A DNA stretch of 64,000 nucleotides, from positions 44,509,065 to 44,573,064 of the forward strand of contig OY759274.1 in the NCBI GenBank assembly GCA_963662155.1. Direction: 5' to 3'. Position 1 is the stretch's first letter; each line of letters opens with the position of its first letter. The position numbers and the translations under genes are program-made. Positions 50,262 to 61,169 of this stretch are shown in pieces. Source of the stretch: Lamellibrachia columna (taxonomy: Eukaryota; Annelida; Polychaeta; Sabellida; Siboglinidae). Below the pieces are notes generated by a model. It did no database searches. It had not been told where the DNA came from and was given only the letters and a program-made list of their open reading frames with translations.

Positions 50262-50395
50262 TGTGCACTACCCACTTCGTGTGGTGTTCCTCGGGGGCAC
50301 TACCCACTTCGTGTGGTGTTCCTCGGGGGCACTACCCACTTCGTGTGGTGTTCCTCGGGGGCACTACCCACTTCGTGTGGTGTTCCTCGGGGTTC
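50262..50395. repeat. 32-bp minisatellite within the RT motif, 4 copies
   Basis: Unit CACTACCCACTTCGTGTGGT plus GTTCCTCGGGGG, encoding TSCGVPRG; the 32-bp length shifts frame at each unit. Confidence 0.93.
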
Positions 50396-50411
50396 TGTTC
50401 TTGGACCACTC

Positions 50412-50552
50412 ATTACCTTTTACTCTCTACGCTACTCCACTCATTCATTACCTTTTACTCTCTACGCTACTCCACTCATTCATTACCTTTTACTCTCTAC
50501 GCTACTCCACTCATTCATTACCTTTTACTCTCTACGCTACTCCACTCATCCC
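50412..50552. repeat. 35-bp minisatellite within the RT fragment, 4 copies
   Basis: Unit CATTACCTTTTACTCTCTAC plus GCTACTCCACTCATT; directly follows the 32-bp array. Confidence 0.95.
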
Positions 50553-50767
50553 AGTTATTCAACTCACAACTTGGATCACCACCTATATGCAGATGATAGA
50601 GAGGTTTACCTTCCTTGGCCACCCCGGATATAAGTTGCTACTTAAACTAGCTCAGGGTTTGTCTTCATGACATTTTCCACTGGATGACTGACAGCAAAAT
50701 GTTTAATACAAATAAAACTATCTTATTAATGGAATATTAATGGTACACAAACGCAGCGTGGTAAACA

Positions 50768-51392
50768 CATTACTTTAAAAGTATAAGATTACATGAACGA
50801 TACCTAAAACAAAATACCACACTACATTAAAAGTATAAGATTACAAGAGCGATACCTAAAACAAAATACCACACTACATTAAAAGTATAAGATTACAAGA
50901 GCGATACCTAAAACAAAATACCACACTACATTAAAAGTATAAGATTACAAGAACGATACCTAAAACAAAATACCACACTACATTAAAAGTATAAGATTAC
51001 AAGAGCGATACCTAAAACAAAATACCACACTACATTAAAAGTATAAGATTACAAGAACGATACCTAAAACAAAATACCACACTACTTTAAAAGTATAAGA
51101 TTACAGGAACGATACCTAGAACAAAATACCACACTACTTTAAAAGTATAAGATTACAAGAACGATACCTAGAACAAAATACCACACTACATTAAAAGTAT
51201 AAGATTACAAGAACGATACCTAAAACAAAATGCCACATTACTTTAAAAGTATAAGATTACAAGAACGATACCTAAAACAAAATACCACACTACTTTAAAA
51301 GTATAAGATTACAAGAAATATACCTAAAACAAAATACCACACTACTTTAAAAGTATAAGATTACAAGAACGATACCTAAAACAAAATACCGG
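50768..51392. repeat. 52-bp minisatellite, 12 copies
   Basis: Unit contains TTAAAAGTATAAGATTACAA and GATACCTAAAACAAAATACC. Copies differ at a few positions (ACATT/ACTTT, GAGC/GAAC). Confidence 0.95.
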
Positions 51393-53320
51393 GTATATCA
51401 TATAAGGTGTTACAGGGAAAAGGTTTTTGCAAGAACGACCTCTGAGAATATTAAATATCATCTCACAAAAACAAGATTTGGTGCTACAAGGAAATGTGAG
51501 CAATACTTACCGAATGAATATTTAACACTTGATTATCGTGCCCTAAACAGTTATAGTGATCGATGCAATTGCGTAAACGTGAGGCATTCTATTTGCTTCT
51601 TGTCGATGACTTGGCACGAAGGTAGCTTGGTTGGCAATTTGTTCAGTTCAGTCGCATGGTCGAGATTATCGATGACGACAAATTAAATATTGCTTAGCTA
51701 CGTTGTACAAGCGTTGACACTGGCCGGACGACGACGCCATGTTGACAGGTCGCATTAAAATGTCATCGCGCCGACTTCCACACTCAATTCGTGTCGTTTT
51801 AATTCGCTGTATATCGTCCGGCGTGACCATTTTGCATTGACGGTCCGCCAAATTAGGTTACGCATCATTACCGACGATTCGTATGTTAAATCGCGTCTGT
51901 TGTGTGTGGGTTGACCGAACTAATTTGCCCTAGCGATTGATTAATTAATTGACGTTTCATTTTAACTGGGTGGTCGCCGCTAAAGGTGCGATGTCTGTTC
52001 GTTTTTGTCGTTAACATCACGGTATATAGAATAAAGTAAACATAATCTAACGAATGTGTTTTAATGAATGGCAATTAGTTAATACAATTTTATAATTATA
52101 TGTTTAATTTGAATGTTTCTAGTCTAATATCAAGTTTACACTGCATGCTGATCGCCAAGGTCGATATTCAGTTTCGTATATTAGTAGCCATGCATACGTT
52201 TCCGGGAAATAACCGCAATAATACTGATTTGTCTTTGAATCTTTCCCAGAATACAGTATGAAAGGCACGATGAAAGGCATGAAGAAACGCTATACACGTA
52301 ATTGAACATCCTAACCTCGCTGCGTTTAAATCATATGACTTATAAGTCTCTAGACGTGCATAATTAATTACTTTTACTTTGTTTGAAGATTTTGTACTGT
52401 TTTTTTTAGAGATTAGTTTACTAGTGCGTTTACGCGACAAGTTAGCTATTAGCATGTGATAAGTTTACTAGTCGTACAATCGTGTACGAATAGTAAACTA
52501 ATTAGACTTTCATAACAACAATTACATTTTAACGGTCTTTGGTATATGATTTATTATACGAGGCACCGTAAACCGACCATCCGGTTTCGCACTAAAGGCA
52601 GGATAAGTGTGCCTGCACGCTCGTGTGGACATCGCATTTATTACCCAGAGATTTAGCACCGGTCTGAGTAAGAGTTGCTCAGCGAAGCGTGTCCACGGCC
52701 AGCACTGGTGTCACGCTTCATTTATCTGCATTTTCGCAGCATATGCGTCCAATAAATGACGGGCAAGATGTTATTTGACGCTGTCATAGTTTCAGATAGA
52801 CATAATTCAGCCAGGTACGACGCACCACTAGATACGGCACGACACATGTGTCAAGGCCGTAGTCAGAACATTGAGGAGGCGAACTGGGTTTTTAGTTTTT
52901 GGAGCCATTCTGACTTATCTTATTTATTTATATCTACAGTACAAACCGCTTAGGTGTATCGAATACAGCTGCCTAGATGTCGGCTACATAATTTGGCATG
53001 TTATTTTATTAAACAGGAAATATCGTGACGCCAACAAAATAGTCAGCTATTAATAACAACGAAAACGAATTACGCACAATATATAAAGTGTTGTGAAACT
53101 GTTGGCTTTACTTAAGAAGAAGGTTATTATCGAATGCGTAAGTATTGTTTGTTTTTCGTCTATTACTTGTTGTCGAATATATGTTTTAATTATAAGTGGA
53201 TGTATCTATTGACATAGTCATTAGTTTGTTAATTATAAAATGCAATTATCTAACTATGCCGTGAACATAAGTACGTACGTGTGTATGTATGTATGGGTGT
53301 CCTTCAAACATATGCATTAC
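51393..53320. other. non-coding DNA with R2 copy; no gene assigned
   Basis: Contains CpG-rich stretches at 51640-51860 and 52560-52870 that could be regulatory. A non-ATG opening (52871-53053) encodes a hydrophobic stretch FLVFGAILTYLIYLYLQY like a single membrane segment, but has no supported start or splice partner. Confidence 0.35.
52020..52180. mobile_element. foldback MITE family R2, copy 7 (left half)
   Basis: AACGAATGTGTTTTAATGAA, TATAATTATATGTTTAATTT GAATGTTT and CATGCTGATCGCCAAGGTCG match copy 1 in order; the right arm is absent. Confidence 0.6.
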
Positions 53321-53329
53321 ATCAACATG

Positions 53330-54715
53330 TTTCATTTCCTACACATGTTCATGGTCATTGGCTCGACTTGTTTATTACTAGATCTACTTCCATTAACATT
53401 AAAGCAACATTTCCTACTGATGGTTTATCACACCACCATTTATTACTAGATCTACTTCCATTAACATCAAGGCAATATTTCCTACTGATGGTTTATCACA
53501 TCACCATTGTGTCATTATTGATTTGTGGTTGCAAGTTGGTTCAAGATCTAGAAAAAAAATTATCACATGTTGACCAATAAATAAAATTAACATAAATACC
53601 CTTCATGACGATTTAGCAAATTCTGATCTTTTGATCAAACCTAAATCTACATTATGCGAGCTCGTTAATCAGTACAATGAGACATTAACTAAACTCTTGG
53701 ATAAACATGCTCCGAAACAAACCAAAAGTGTACAAGTTCGCCCTCCATCACCATGGATGTATAATGATAAGAAAATAAAAATTATAATTGTAGCAAAACG
53801 TCGTCGTGGATATCTTGAAAGAATTTGGCGACGAACTCTTTCTCCAGTTGATCGATCCCGTTATACTAAACAGCTACATAATAATATTATATGCAATCAC
53901 ATGATGTCAAAAGCAAAGTCTGATTACTGTACACATTTTATCTAAAAAAATTCTGAAAACCCTCGCCAGATGTGGAAATCTGTAAACACAATTCTACATC
54001 GGCAGAAATTAAAAGCACTGCCTGAACATTTAGGGGCAGCCGTGGCCTAGTGGTTAAGGTGTTGGACTCTAAATTCGAGGGTTGTGAGTTCAAGACCCAC
54101 ACTGGGCACGGTTCGTTTTCGAAGCTTAGGCAATTTCGTTTACCCTACTTTGCCTCAGTCTACTCAGCTGCAAATGAGTACAAACACTGTTTGGAAGGTA
54201 CCTGTGATGGACTAGTGTCCCGTCCAGGAGAGTCAGTATAACTGCTCTCTAAGTTGCTTCGCACTACAGAAACCAGGTTTAAGCACTGGCCATATAAGCC
54301 TTCATGGCTTCCTAAGGCGTAATGCCTGGGGGATGACTTTACCTTTACCTAACATTCTTCGCTGGATACATTGTGTAGTTCTTTTTCAAAATACTTTACA
54401 GATAAGATTGCTCGTATTCGGTCAAATTTTTTCATTGATCATAATGACTATGATTTTCCTGAACCACCACTTTCTGAACAAACACTACAGAGTTTCACAC
54501 CTGCAACTACTAATGAAGTTCTCATTATTATAAAAAAATATCCTAACAAATCGTGTGATCTTGACCCATTTCCAACACTTCTACTAAAACGCTGTGTCGA
54601 TCAACTTATCTTTCCCATTACTACTATCACAAACATTTCAATGCAGAGTGGAGTTGTTCAACGGGATTTCAAACACAGTTTTTTGTTGTACAAACAATCG
54701 AATTACCCTTTGTAG
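53330..54715 (+). pseudogene. L2/CR1-type LINE fragment (endonuclease end to RT start), interrupted by a SINE
   Basis: Frames give HVHGHWLDLFITRSTSINIK (end of the endonuclease domain), LLDKHAPKQTKSVQVRPPSP, then after the SINE FSKYFTDKIARIRSNF, EVLIIIKKYPNKSCDLDPFP TLLLKRCVD and SMQSGVVQRDFK. Stops and frameshifts throughout. A 68-bp tandem duplication (53372 and 53440) lies in the first part. Confidence 0.85.
54033..54348 (+). mobile_element. full-length tRNA-derived SINE inserted in the LINE, TTTACC tail
   Basis: Head GGGGCAGCCGTGGCCTAGTG GTTAAGG (A box) and GTGAGTTCAAGACCC (B box). The body ends GTAATGCCTGGGGGATGACT, then a TTTACCTTTACC tail. LINE sequence resumes on both sides; short flanking similarity around AACATT is a possible target duplication. 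Confidence 0.85.
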
Positions 54716-55092
54716 TCATTACGTACGATTGTACGCAACGCTATGCGAACAATTACGTACAATAATTCACAACGTCAGGCGTCTTTTCTACGATTGTTCG
54801 AAGTTACATTATACGAGGCAAGGCCTCGTAATTATCCAAGAAGACATCAAGATATTGACTGGCAGCGCCAAGTCCCAAGTAAGTTATGTGATAACGTTGT
54901 GTGTCCTGAATGGTTTTTATATATTGTTATCATTATCAGTCACTTACGAAATACCAAGTTATCCCGTTTGGTTTATAAGATTAAAATAGTATTATGCATT
55001 AATAAGATATATCTGTCGAGTATTAAATTAGTAACGATTTACCGATCGCCAAATCTTTCGCAAATACAAATTAATAAAGAATCGTTAGTGAC
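54716..55092. other. unclassified sequence after the LINE fragment
   Basis: Open for about 130 codons in two frames (54594-54989, 54743-55132), for example YEARPRNYPRRHQDIDWQRQ; no known motif. May be another element's remains. Confidence 0.3.
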
Positions 55093-55232
55093 CACATCCG
55101 GACTACTCGTAGCACATCCGGACTACTCGTAGCACATCCGGACTACTCGTAGCACATCCGGACTACTCGTAGCACATCCGGACTACTCGTAGCACATCCG
55201 GACTACTCGTAGCACATCCGGACTACTCGTCA
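55093..55232. repeat. 20-bp tandem repeat, 7 copies
   Basis: Unit AGCACATCCGGACTACTCGT, perfect copies. Confidence 0.97.
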
Positions 55233-55289
55233 TGTGTGTTGCTTCCATATTGAATGGCTTGCTACCTGTTATGCAGATGGTGGTGTAGA

Positions 55290-55510
55290 TACTCTCAAGA
55301 TTTAGTCAGATTGTCATCCAAATCAAAAACCTCCAGATGGCAAGTGGACAAGTGGACAAGGAAACAATTAGCTTATCAGGAGTCCGACATTGCTGTTAGA
55401 ACCTATGGAAGGTCCGCTCTTGTCAATTATGTTTTAAAACACATTGACACGGCTGGCATTTACACAATCTGTACATGTGTGCATGTCCGTAGATAATTTA
55501 TTACATTCAT
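55290..55510. repeat. dispersed repeat family R6, copy 1
   Basis: TCAGATTGTCATCCAAATCA, AGATGGCAAGTGGACAAG, GTTTTAAAACACATTGACAC and GTCCGTAGATAATTTATTAC parallel the segment at 57195-57380. Confidence 0.6.
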
Positions 55511-55589
55511 TTATTGTCATCGGTAAAAAAATCTCATATCCACCATACAATGTTCTTTTACTAACACTTTAAAAAGCACATTTCATTTA

Positions 55590-55960
55590 AAATTCAATAG
55601 TATCCACTACGACATGCTAACTCGTTTGTGTAACCTTTTATGTAGTTTTTTTGTGTGTGAAATCATCAGACAAGCTTTTAAATTATTTAATGCTATTGAA
55701 GTGAAAATAAAAACGCTGCAAATTCACAAATTTCGCCTTTGGTGAAATTTCATAACTTGTGTCGCGCCCATAAAGTGTTTATTGTTTTGGATATTCACTG
55801 TTTTGATCCTTGTAATTCTTTCGATGATTTGAGCAACAAATATGCACTTTTGTAGTAAACCGACTGCGAATATTACTTAAACTATTCACATACTACATAA
55901 TAGGACATCAACATCACCGGATTCGCGATAGGCTAAATCAGTTAAGGATGGATTTTTTAA
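55590..55960 (+). repeat. dispersed repeat family R1, copy 5
   Basis: ATCCACTACGACATGCTAAC, GAAATCATCAGACAAGCTTT, TTTGGATATTCACTGTTTTG and CGATAGGCTAAATCAGTTAA, shorter than copy 1 by an internal loss around the TCATGTGATCAG region. Confidence 0.8.
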
Positions 55961-55989
55961 GTTTGAAGAAAATATTTATAACAATATCT

Positions 55990-56490
55990 TCATAAGCATT
56001 GAATACTTAAAGATGCTTAATCAATTCGATTTTTTTTGCTAGTCTCATTTCAAATTAATTTTACGAAAAAACAAACCTACCTAATATCCACTGCAACATG
56101 CATGCTAGCTCGCTCGTGCAATTTTGTATGCAGTTTTTGTGAAATCATCAGACAAACTATTAAATTAATTAATGCTTGTTCAAGCATTAACTGAGGTGAA
56201 AATCGAAATGCTGAAAAAAATCATGATTTTCTCCCTTGGTGAAGTTTCTTTGTCATGTGATCGGAGGGATGATCGGCGTTGACTCGCACAGTGTTTACCA
56301 TTTTGGATATCCACTATTTTGACCCTTACCAGGTCTAACGACTAAAGTCAAATATTTCGATGATTTGAAAAACAATAGGCACTTCTTCGACTGCGGATGC
56401 TACATAAACTATTCACACACTACATATCTGGACACCAATGAACCGGATTTACGATAGGCTAAATCAGTTGATTAAGCAGTTATAAGCAAT
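55990..56490 (+). repeat. dispersed repeat family R1, copy 6
   Basis: Head-to-tail with copy 5: GATGCTTAATCAATTCGATT, AATATCCACTGCAACATGCA, GAAATCATCAGACAAACTAT, TTTGTCATGTGATCGGAGGG, ACGATAGGCTAAATCAGTTG. Confidence 0.8.
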
Positions 56491-56640
56491 ACCTTTGGTC
56501 TCCTAGACGGCTTTCATAACAAAGTCTCTCAGTTCTGTAATAAGCTTAGTTACTCTTCTTTGTATTTGTTCTAGTTTATTTATCATGTCCTTCTTACTCA
56601 GCTAAAAGTGAGAAGACCATATAAAAACAGCAAAAAAAAT
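56490..56640 (-). pseudogene. LINE C-terminal fragment
   Basis: Minus strand reads LSKKDMINKLEQIQRRVTKL ITELRDF, the usual segment just after the RT thumb in CR1/L2-like LINEs (KxDIxxLExxQRRATKL). Broken by stops. Confidence 0.65.
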
Positions 56641-56819
56641 AGCATAAGATTTGATAACAAATATATGAGATGTACTGACCTTGTAATACCCCAAGCAATA
56701 CGTACGGACTATTATAATTAAATACATATGGTAATTGCATTCAAATACAAAGTAATGAAGGGAATACACAACTTGTGTAGACCATATAATATATAATAAG
56801 GAATTCCACGTCATTACGT

Positions 56820-57150
56820 GTTTGACGGTCTCATAGTTCTCGCATAACTCTCATCGAGAATGACTCGCAGCACCTGTTCGCTGCGACGCTCTCTCGTCAG
56901 TCGAGTGACACGTAAATTAATGTGATTCCAGCGTCGGTCGTGGGAATGTTACAGCCAATATTGACACAATGTTCGGGCGAATTTCGCACGCATAATTGCC
57001 GCGAAGTGCCGTGGGCGAGGGTCGTCGTGGCTCTCCATTCAGACGTCTTCACCGACGCGACGAATGATTGTCCGTACGCCACGCGCTCCGTCGTCCGAGC
57101 AAGCGTCCTGTGACGGTCTCGGCACCCACCGGACCGAGTATTCATATGAC
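56820..57150. other. CpG-rich island of unknown role
   Basis: CG dinucleotides are far denser here than in the flanks, and both strands are open for 60-80 codons (plus 56922-57113, minus 56897-57145). No domain recognised; could be a promoter, an exon or part of a transposon. Confidence 0.35.
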
Positions 57151-57194
57151 GGGGTTATATGAAATTTGGCAATCATCCAGAGATTGAACAAAGT

Positions 57195-57380
57195 TTAATA
57201 GGATTGCCATCCAAAACAAAACCCACATGGCAAGTGGACAAGGAAGCCATTGACTTGTAGAGAGTCCAACAATGTTTCATTTATGTGTAACCCATCCTTT
57301 TGAGATATTTGTCAGTTGTGTTTTAAACATAGGTCTAATCACCATGCTATACACAGTCTGTAGATAATATATTCCATTCG
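57195..57380. repeat. dispersed repeat family R6, copy 2
   Basis: AGGATTGCCATCCAAAACAA, CACATGGCAAGTGGACAAGG and CAGTCTGTAGATAATATATT parallel the copy at 55290. Confidence 0.6.
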
Positions 57381-57429
57381 ATTATAGTCCTCCGTGAGAA
57401 TTAGTATTTTCTTATATAAAATCTTAACC

Positions 57430-58785
57430 GATCGTTCACTATGTTACTTCGTGTACTGTAGTTCTATTATCTGTCTTTAATGAGAACAAGCAGGGTGTTT
57501 GTTCTGTATATAGAGCACGATATGTAAGAGAGGACAGTTTAAAATGTATTCGATAAGTAACAGGAAGCCAGTGTAACCATGAGTACCGTTGGAGTTTAGC
57601 TCAGTCTCGTTTAGCAATATTGTTTAGTAGTGAATTGCAATAGTCAAGGCGGCTACTAATTAGTGCTATTGTTTTAGCCGTAGATAAACATGTGTGACGC
57701 CGAATTCGACGGAGATCACGTATAATATTATGATAGACACAGGATTTGCATACTTGAGAAGTACTGGCGAAAGTTGTAATCACTCTCAAAGACAACACCC
57801 TAGATTACGGATGGTATCTGGTGGGGATGTATCACTGCCAAACAGTTTACCGGAAAATGGCTGATGACCCTATTTCGTTTTTGCTAATAATAAAAAAGTA
57901 TGTTTTATCTGGGTTAAGTTCAGCTTACTTCCAAAACAAGATGTCAGTGAAACAATCACTTAAATACGAAAGAGATTCTTGTACATTAATTTTGATTGTG
58001 AAAGTGATATGTAAACATGTGTGTCATCAGCATACACGCGATGACTGAAATTATGATTAGTAATGACTTTAGTGCATAAGCTAAACAGAACAGGGCCAAG
58101 GACGGGTTCTTGCGGCACTTCGAGTGGAAGGTGTTGTGGGCGAGATAGTGTGCCAGGTGGTGTCTGTCTGGAAAATGTAAATTGAACCAACGAAGAGCTG
58201 TGCCAGAAATGTCAAAATGTCTATGGAGGCGTAGTAAAAGGATTGAATGATCAATCGTATCGAAAGCAGCTAATAGATCTAGTAAAGTGAGTGCTGTGAC
58301 TTTGCTATTGTCCATGTCGTCAACTATATCATTGTGTATATCGAGAAGAGCCCATTCGGTACAGTGAAATCGTTTATATGTAAACTGTAGATCATTTCAT
58401 AAGTGAAATTTATAAATATGTTCATGAAGGCGATTAACAACTATTTTTCCAATACTTTTGACAGAAAACTGAGATTAAAGATAGAACGATAATTATGTAG
58501 GTAATTTTTACACAGAGTTTGTTTTTTAGTAAGATGATTTAAAATAGTTTGTTTGAAATCCAGTGGAACAACTCCACCCTGCATTGAAAGGTTTATAATT
58601 GTAGTAATTGGAAAAAATGTGTTGATTGATACAGATGTTTAGTATAAATGTTGGAAATGGGTCCAGATTACACGATTTGTTATAACATTTTTTAATGAAA
58701 ATGAGAACTTCACTAGTAATTGCAGGTGTGAAACACTGTAGTGTATTTGCACAGTAATAAGTTTTTGGTTTTGACATCGTGTGGC
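57430..58785 (-). pseudogene. L2/CR1-type LINE reverse transcriptase, minus strand, degraded
   Basis: Read on the minus strand from 58785 down: EVLIFIKKCYNKSCNLDPFP, KVTALTLLDLLAAFDTIDHS ILLLRLHRHFDISG, GPVLFSLCTKV, RVYADDTHVYISLS, VCKSCVYHNIIRDLRRIRRH, LISSRLDYCNSLLNNIA and LHWLPVTYRIHFKL. This is the ordered set of L2-like RT and post-RT motifs. YADD is present but stops and frameshifts abolish coding. Close kin of the fragments at 50080 and 53330. Confidence 0.9.
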
Positions 58786-58789
58786 TGCA

Positions 58790-59030
58790 TAGATGTAACG
58801 GTTTATTTTAAAAACTTCAATTTGATCTCTTCTTAATCTCCTTGTTGCTATGGTTGTTAAACCACATTCTTTTAAGGCATCGCCGTTTTGAAACAGTTTA
58901 GTTGCTCTACTCTCCTCCTAGGCTATTCGTTCTAGCGTATCTATGTCCTTCTTACGATGTGGTCTCCAGGCATGCAAACAGTATTCGAAATGAGGCCTAT
59001 CTATTGCTATATGCAGAGGTTTAACTAGTT
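58790..59030 (-). pseudogene. C-terminal fragment of another LINE, minus strand
   Basis: Minus strand reads AIDRPHFEYCLHAWRPHRKK DIDTLERI, ATKLFQNGDALKECGLTTIA TRRLRRDQIEVFKI, a typical post-RT region of a CR1-like LINE, distinct from the neighbouring L2 copy. Confidence 0.8.
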
Positions 59031-59032
59031 CT

Positions 59033-59260
<228 letters not shown>

Positions 59261-59329
59261 AGCTATATTTTCTTTACCGCGTAAATGATAATAACTCATA
59301 ATGTTCCTAACTGATTTCGTCTTTAATAA

Positions 59330-60360
59330 TATAATTATATCGTCATCCTAGCCTAGAGCCATGCAGGCGCGTTACTATACTGCAGTTTTGGCATAAGTTT
59401 ATGCATGCATTTACTTATTTTAATATTATAATGTTTTCATTGCTTAGTTTCTAGTAGTTTTGCATGACGCGTTTTATGACAGGCAGCTGCGAAAACAAGG
59501 GTATTATTGTTTGTATTATTCTTTGCACTCTTTTGGACGACAGGTCTGTGTATAAACCACGCGTTGATGCCGGCCTTTATCGCTTATCGCCACTTATTTT
59601 GTTACGTGGGATGGTAATTTGTGTTGGATTTTGGGAGGGCAACAAATTGCATTGTGCTTGATTCGGCGACGTAGACCGAAGACATCACCAGTTAGAACTG
59701 CTAAAAACCCCTGACATTATGATTTCTCACAGAAACAAATATGACTGAATTGATTGCGAGGTCGTGGCCTTGGACTTGGTGCATCCTGCTTTACACGCAG
59801 AGACAAGGCCGACTGACATTATCTTGATAACATCTTGTACAACTCGTATAACAGAAAAACAGAAGCAATTAGTAGAACACAACACCCAAGTCTCAAATCT
59901 GAAGTGGGTGTTGTATTCCAATTAATGGAACACAATTGATGGAACACAACACCCGCTGAAAAAGTAACGTTTAGACAATGTCTCGTTATCTTTCGTTGTC
60001 GAAATTCGGTGTCAGCGACTGAAACGTTCGATCGGCTACGACAAATTAGCGACCAAATATATCGGTTATGTTGGCGCGGTGCAGACGAATGCTTTCTGCG
60101 TCACCATGGCAGGTGTCGCACGCTGAAATATTGTCCCACCCACCATTCAGGCAGAAGTCAGCGGTTTAGAAATTTGTCGATTTCAAATTGAATACGCTAC
60201 GCGCCCACAAATTAAAGTTTTGCTTTCGACCATCTGTTTCTATACACGTCGTCAATGATCGAGTTTGGCGGAAACCGCCACAACAATAACTCCGGATACT
60301 GGTGAGAATAGGCAAGATAAATGTCGCTTTAGAAACCAATGGGCTTAATTTCGTTTCATT
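59330..60360. other. intergenic DNA, no gene assigned
   Basis: A short hairpin (ACACAACACCCA ... TGGGTGTTGT) lies at 59878-59915. 59980-60290 is CpG-richer but without a supported exon. Confidence 0.4.
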
Positions 60361-60374
60361 GTAGTTTCTCGGTG

Positions 60375-60605
60375 CTCTGTCCTTTCTCGCCTTCCCTCTC
60401 TCTTTCACTCCCTCCCTCCCCCTTTCTCTCCCTCCCTCTCTCTTTCTCTCCCTCCCTCTCTCTTTCACTCCCCCTCCCCCTTCTTCCAATCTAGCTCCCT
60501 TCCTCTTTCTCTCATCCTTCGTCCCATCTCTCATATATTTTTCTCGTCCGCCTTCTTTCTTTACCTCCCTCTCCCTCTCTCTCTCTCTCTCCCCTTATTT
60601 TCTCC
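60375..60605. repeat. pyrimidine-rich CTCTCT/CCCTCC tract
   Basis: About 230 bp almost entirely C and T on the plus strand, made of CCCTCCCTCTCTCTTTCTCT-type units; possible triplex (H-DNA) former. Confidence 0.9.
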
Positions 60606-60679
60606 CTCTAATGATTATTATCCACTCGTGTTTTTTCAACACCATCACGTGGTACAAGTACACCGTATGACATTGCTAA

Positions 60680-61165
60680 TTTAAATTAACTTTAATATCG
60701 AAAAAGTAAGAGAATCTGAGCATTTTAATTATTCGAAACCCCCAACTATCTCTGCATCAGTTACAGAAACGTTGTACACGTCATTTAAAGTATCTGTATG
60801 CAGTGGAGTATTTGGGGGGGGGGCATTGAGCCATGGCCCCTTTGGTTTATATTTTCCATTTATTCTGTATATTGCGCCGCTACATGGTAGCATAGTAAAC
60901 TAATGGGTAGCTAAACTTGACCCTTGCCCCCCCCTTTGCGAGATCCAAGATACGCCACTCTATGTATGCAAAATGAGTTTGTCTTTTTCTGTCTGTTAAA
61001 TATAATAATTTTCTTCCTCAATTAAAGGTACAAGTTTGCCCATGATATACCGGTATATTTGTGTCTATTTTTAAATAATAACAAGTACGCTGTGTAACAT
61101 TTAGATTAACTTTAAGGTAAACTGTGAATTGGGCCATTTTAATTAAATACAAACCCCGTTTCAAC
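60680..61165. repeat. dispersed repeat R4 fragments (60680-60775 and 61080-61165) flanking a hAT-like MITE
   Basis: AATTAACTTTAATATCG, GAGCATTTTAATTATTCGAA and, downstream, GATTAACTTTAAGGTAAACT, GGGCCATTTTAATTAAATAC. Two separate partial copies. Confidence 0.4.
60801..60960. mobile_element. hAT-like MITE, 160 bp
   Basis: Left CAGTGGAGTATTTGGGGGG, right inverted GAGTGGCGTATCTTGGATCT. Flanks TCTGTATG (60793-60800) and TATGTATG (60961-60968) match 7 of 8. Same family as 49853-49975. Confidence 0.7.
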
Positions 61166-61169
61166 ATCG

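Larger units (their letters stand above)
50080..50640 (+). pseudogene. L2/CR1-type LINE reverse transcriptase fragment carrying two minisatellites
   Basis: Frames give GKVTALTLLDLSAAFETIDH, then LRWFSSYLTDIYQIVKI, then CGVPRGSVLGPL and HHLYADD, the ordered RT motifs of an L2/CR1-like LINE (YADD is the catalytic box). Stops and frameshifts break it. The GVPxG motif has been amplified into a 32-bp array and the following segment into a 35-bp array. Confidence 0.85.

Noticed and set aside
51666..51851. Minus-strand 61-codon ORF in CpG-rich DNA
   Set aside because: No recognisable motif or splice partner; kept only as a possible regulatory stretch.
52871..53053. Short membrane-segment ORF (FLVFGAILTYLIYLYLQY)
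   Set aside because: Has no ATG in frame near the start, no family match, and AT-rich DNA often encodes such hydrophobic runs.
37090..54110. tRNA genes at the A/B-box motifs (37090, 54033)
   Set aside because: The heads do not continue into an acceptor stem and are followed by SINE bodies; tRNA-derived SINEs fit better.
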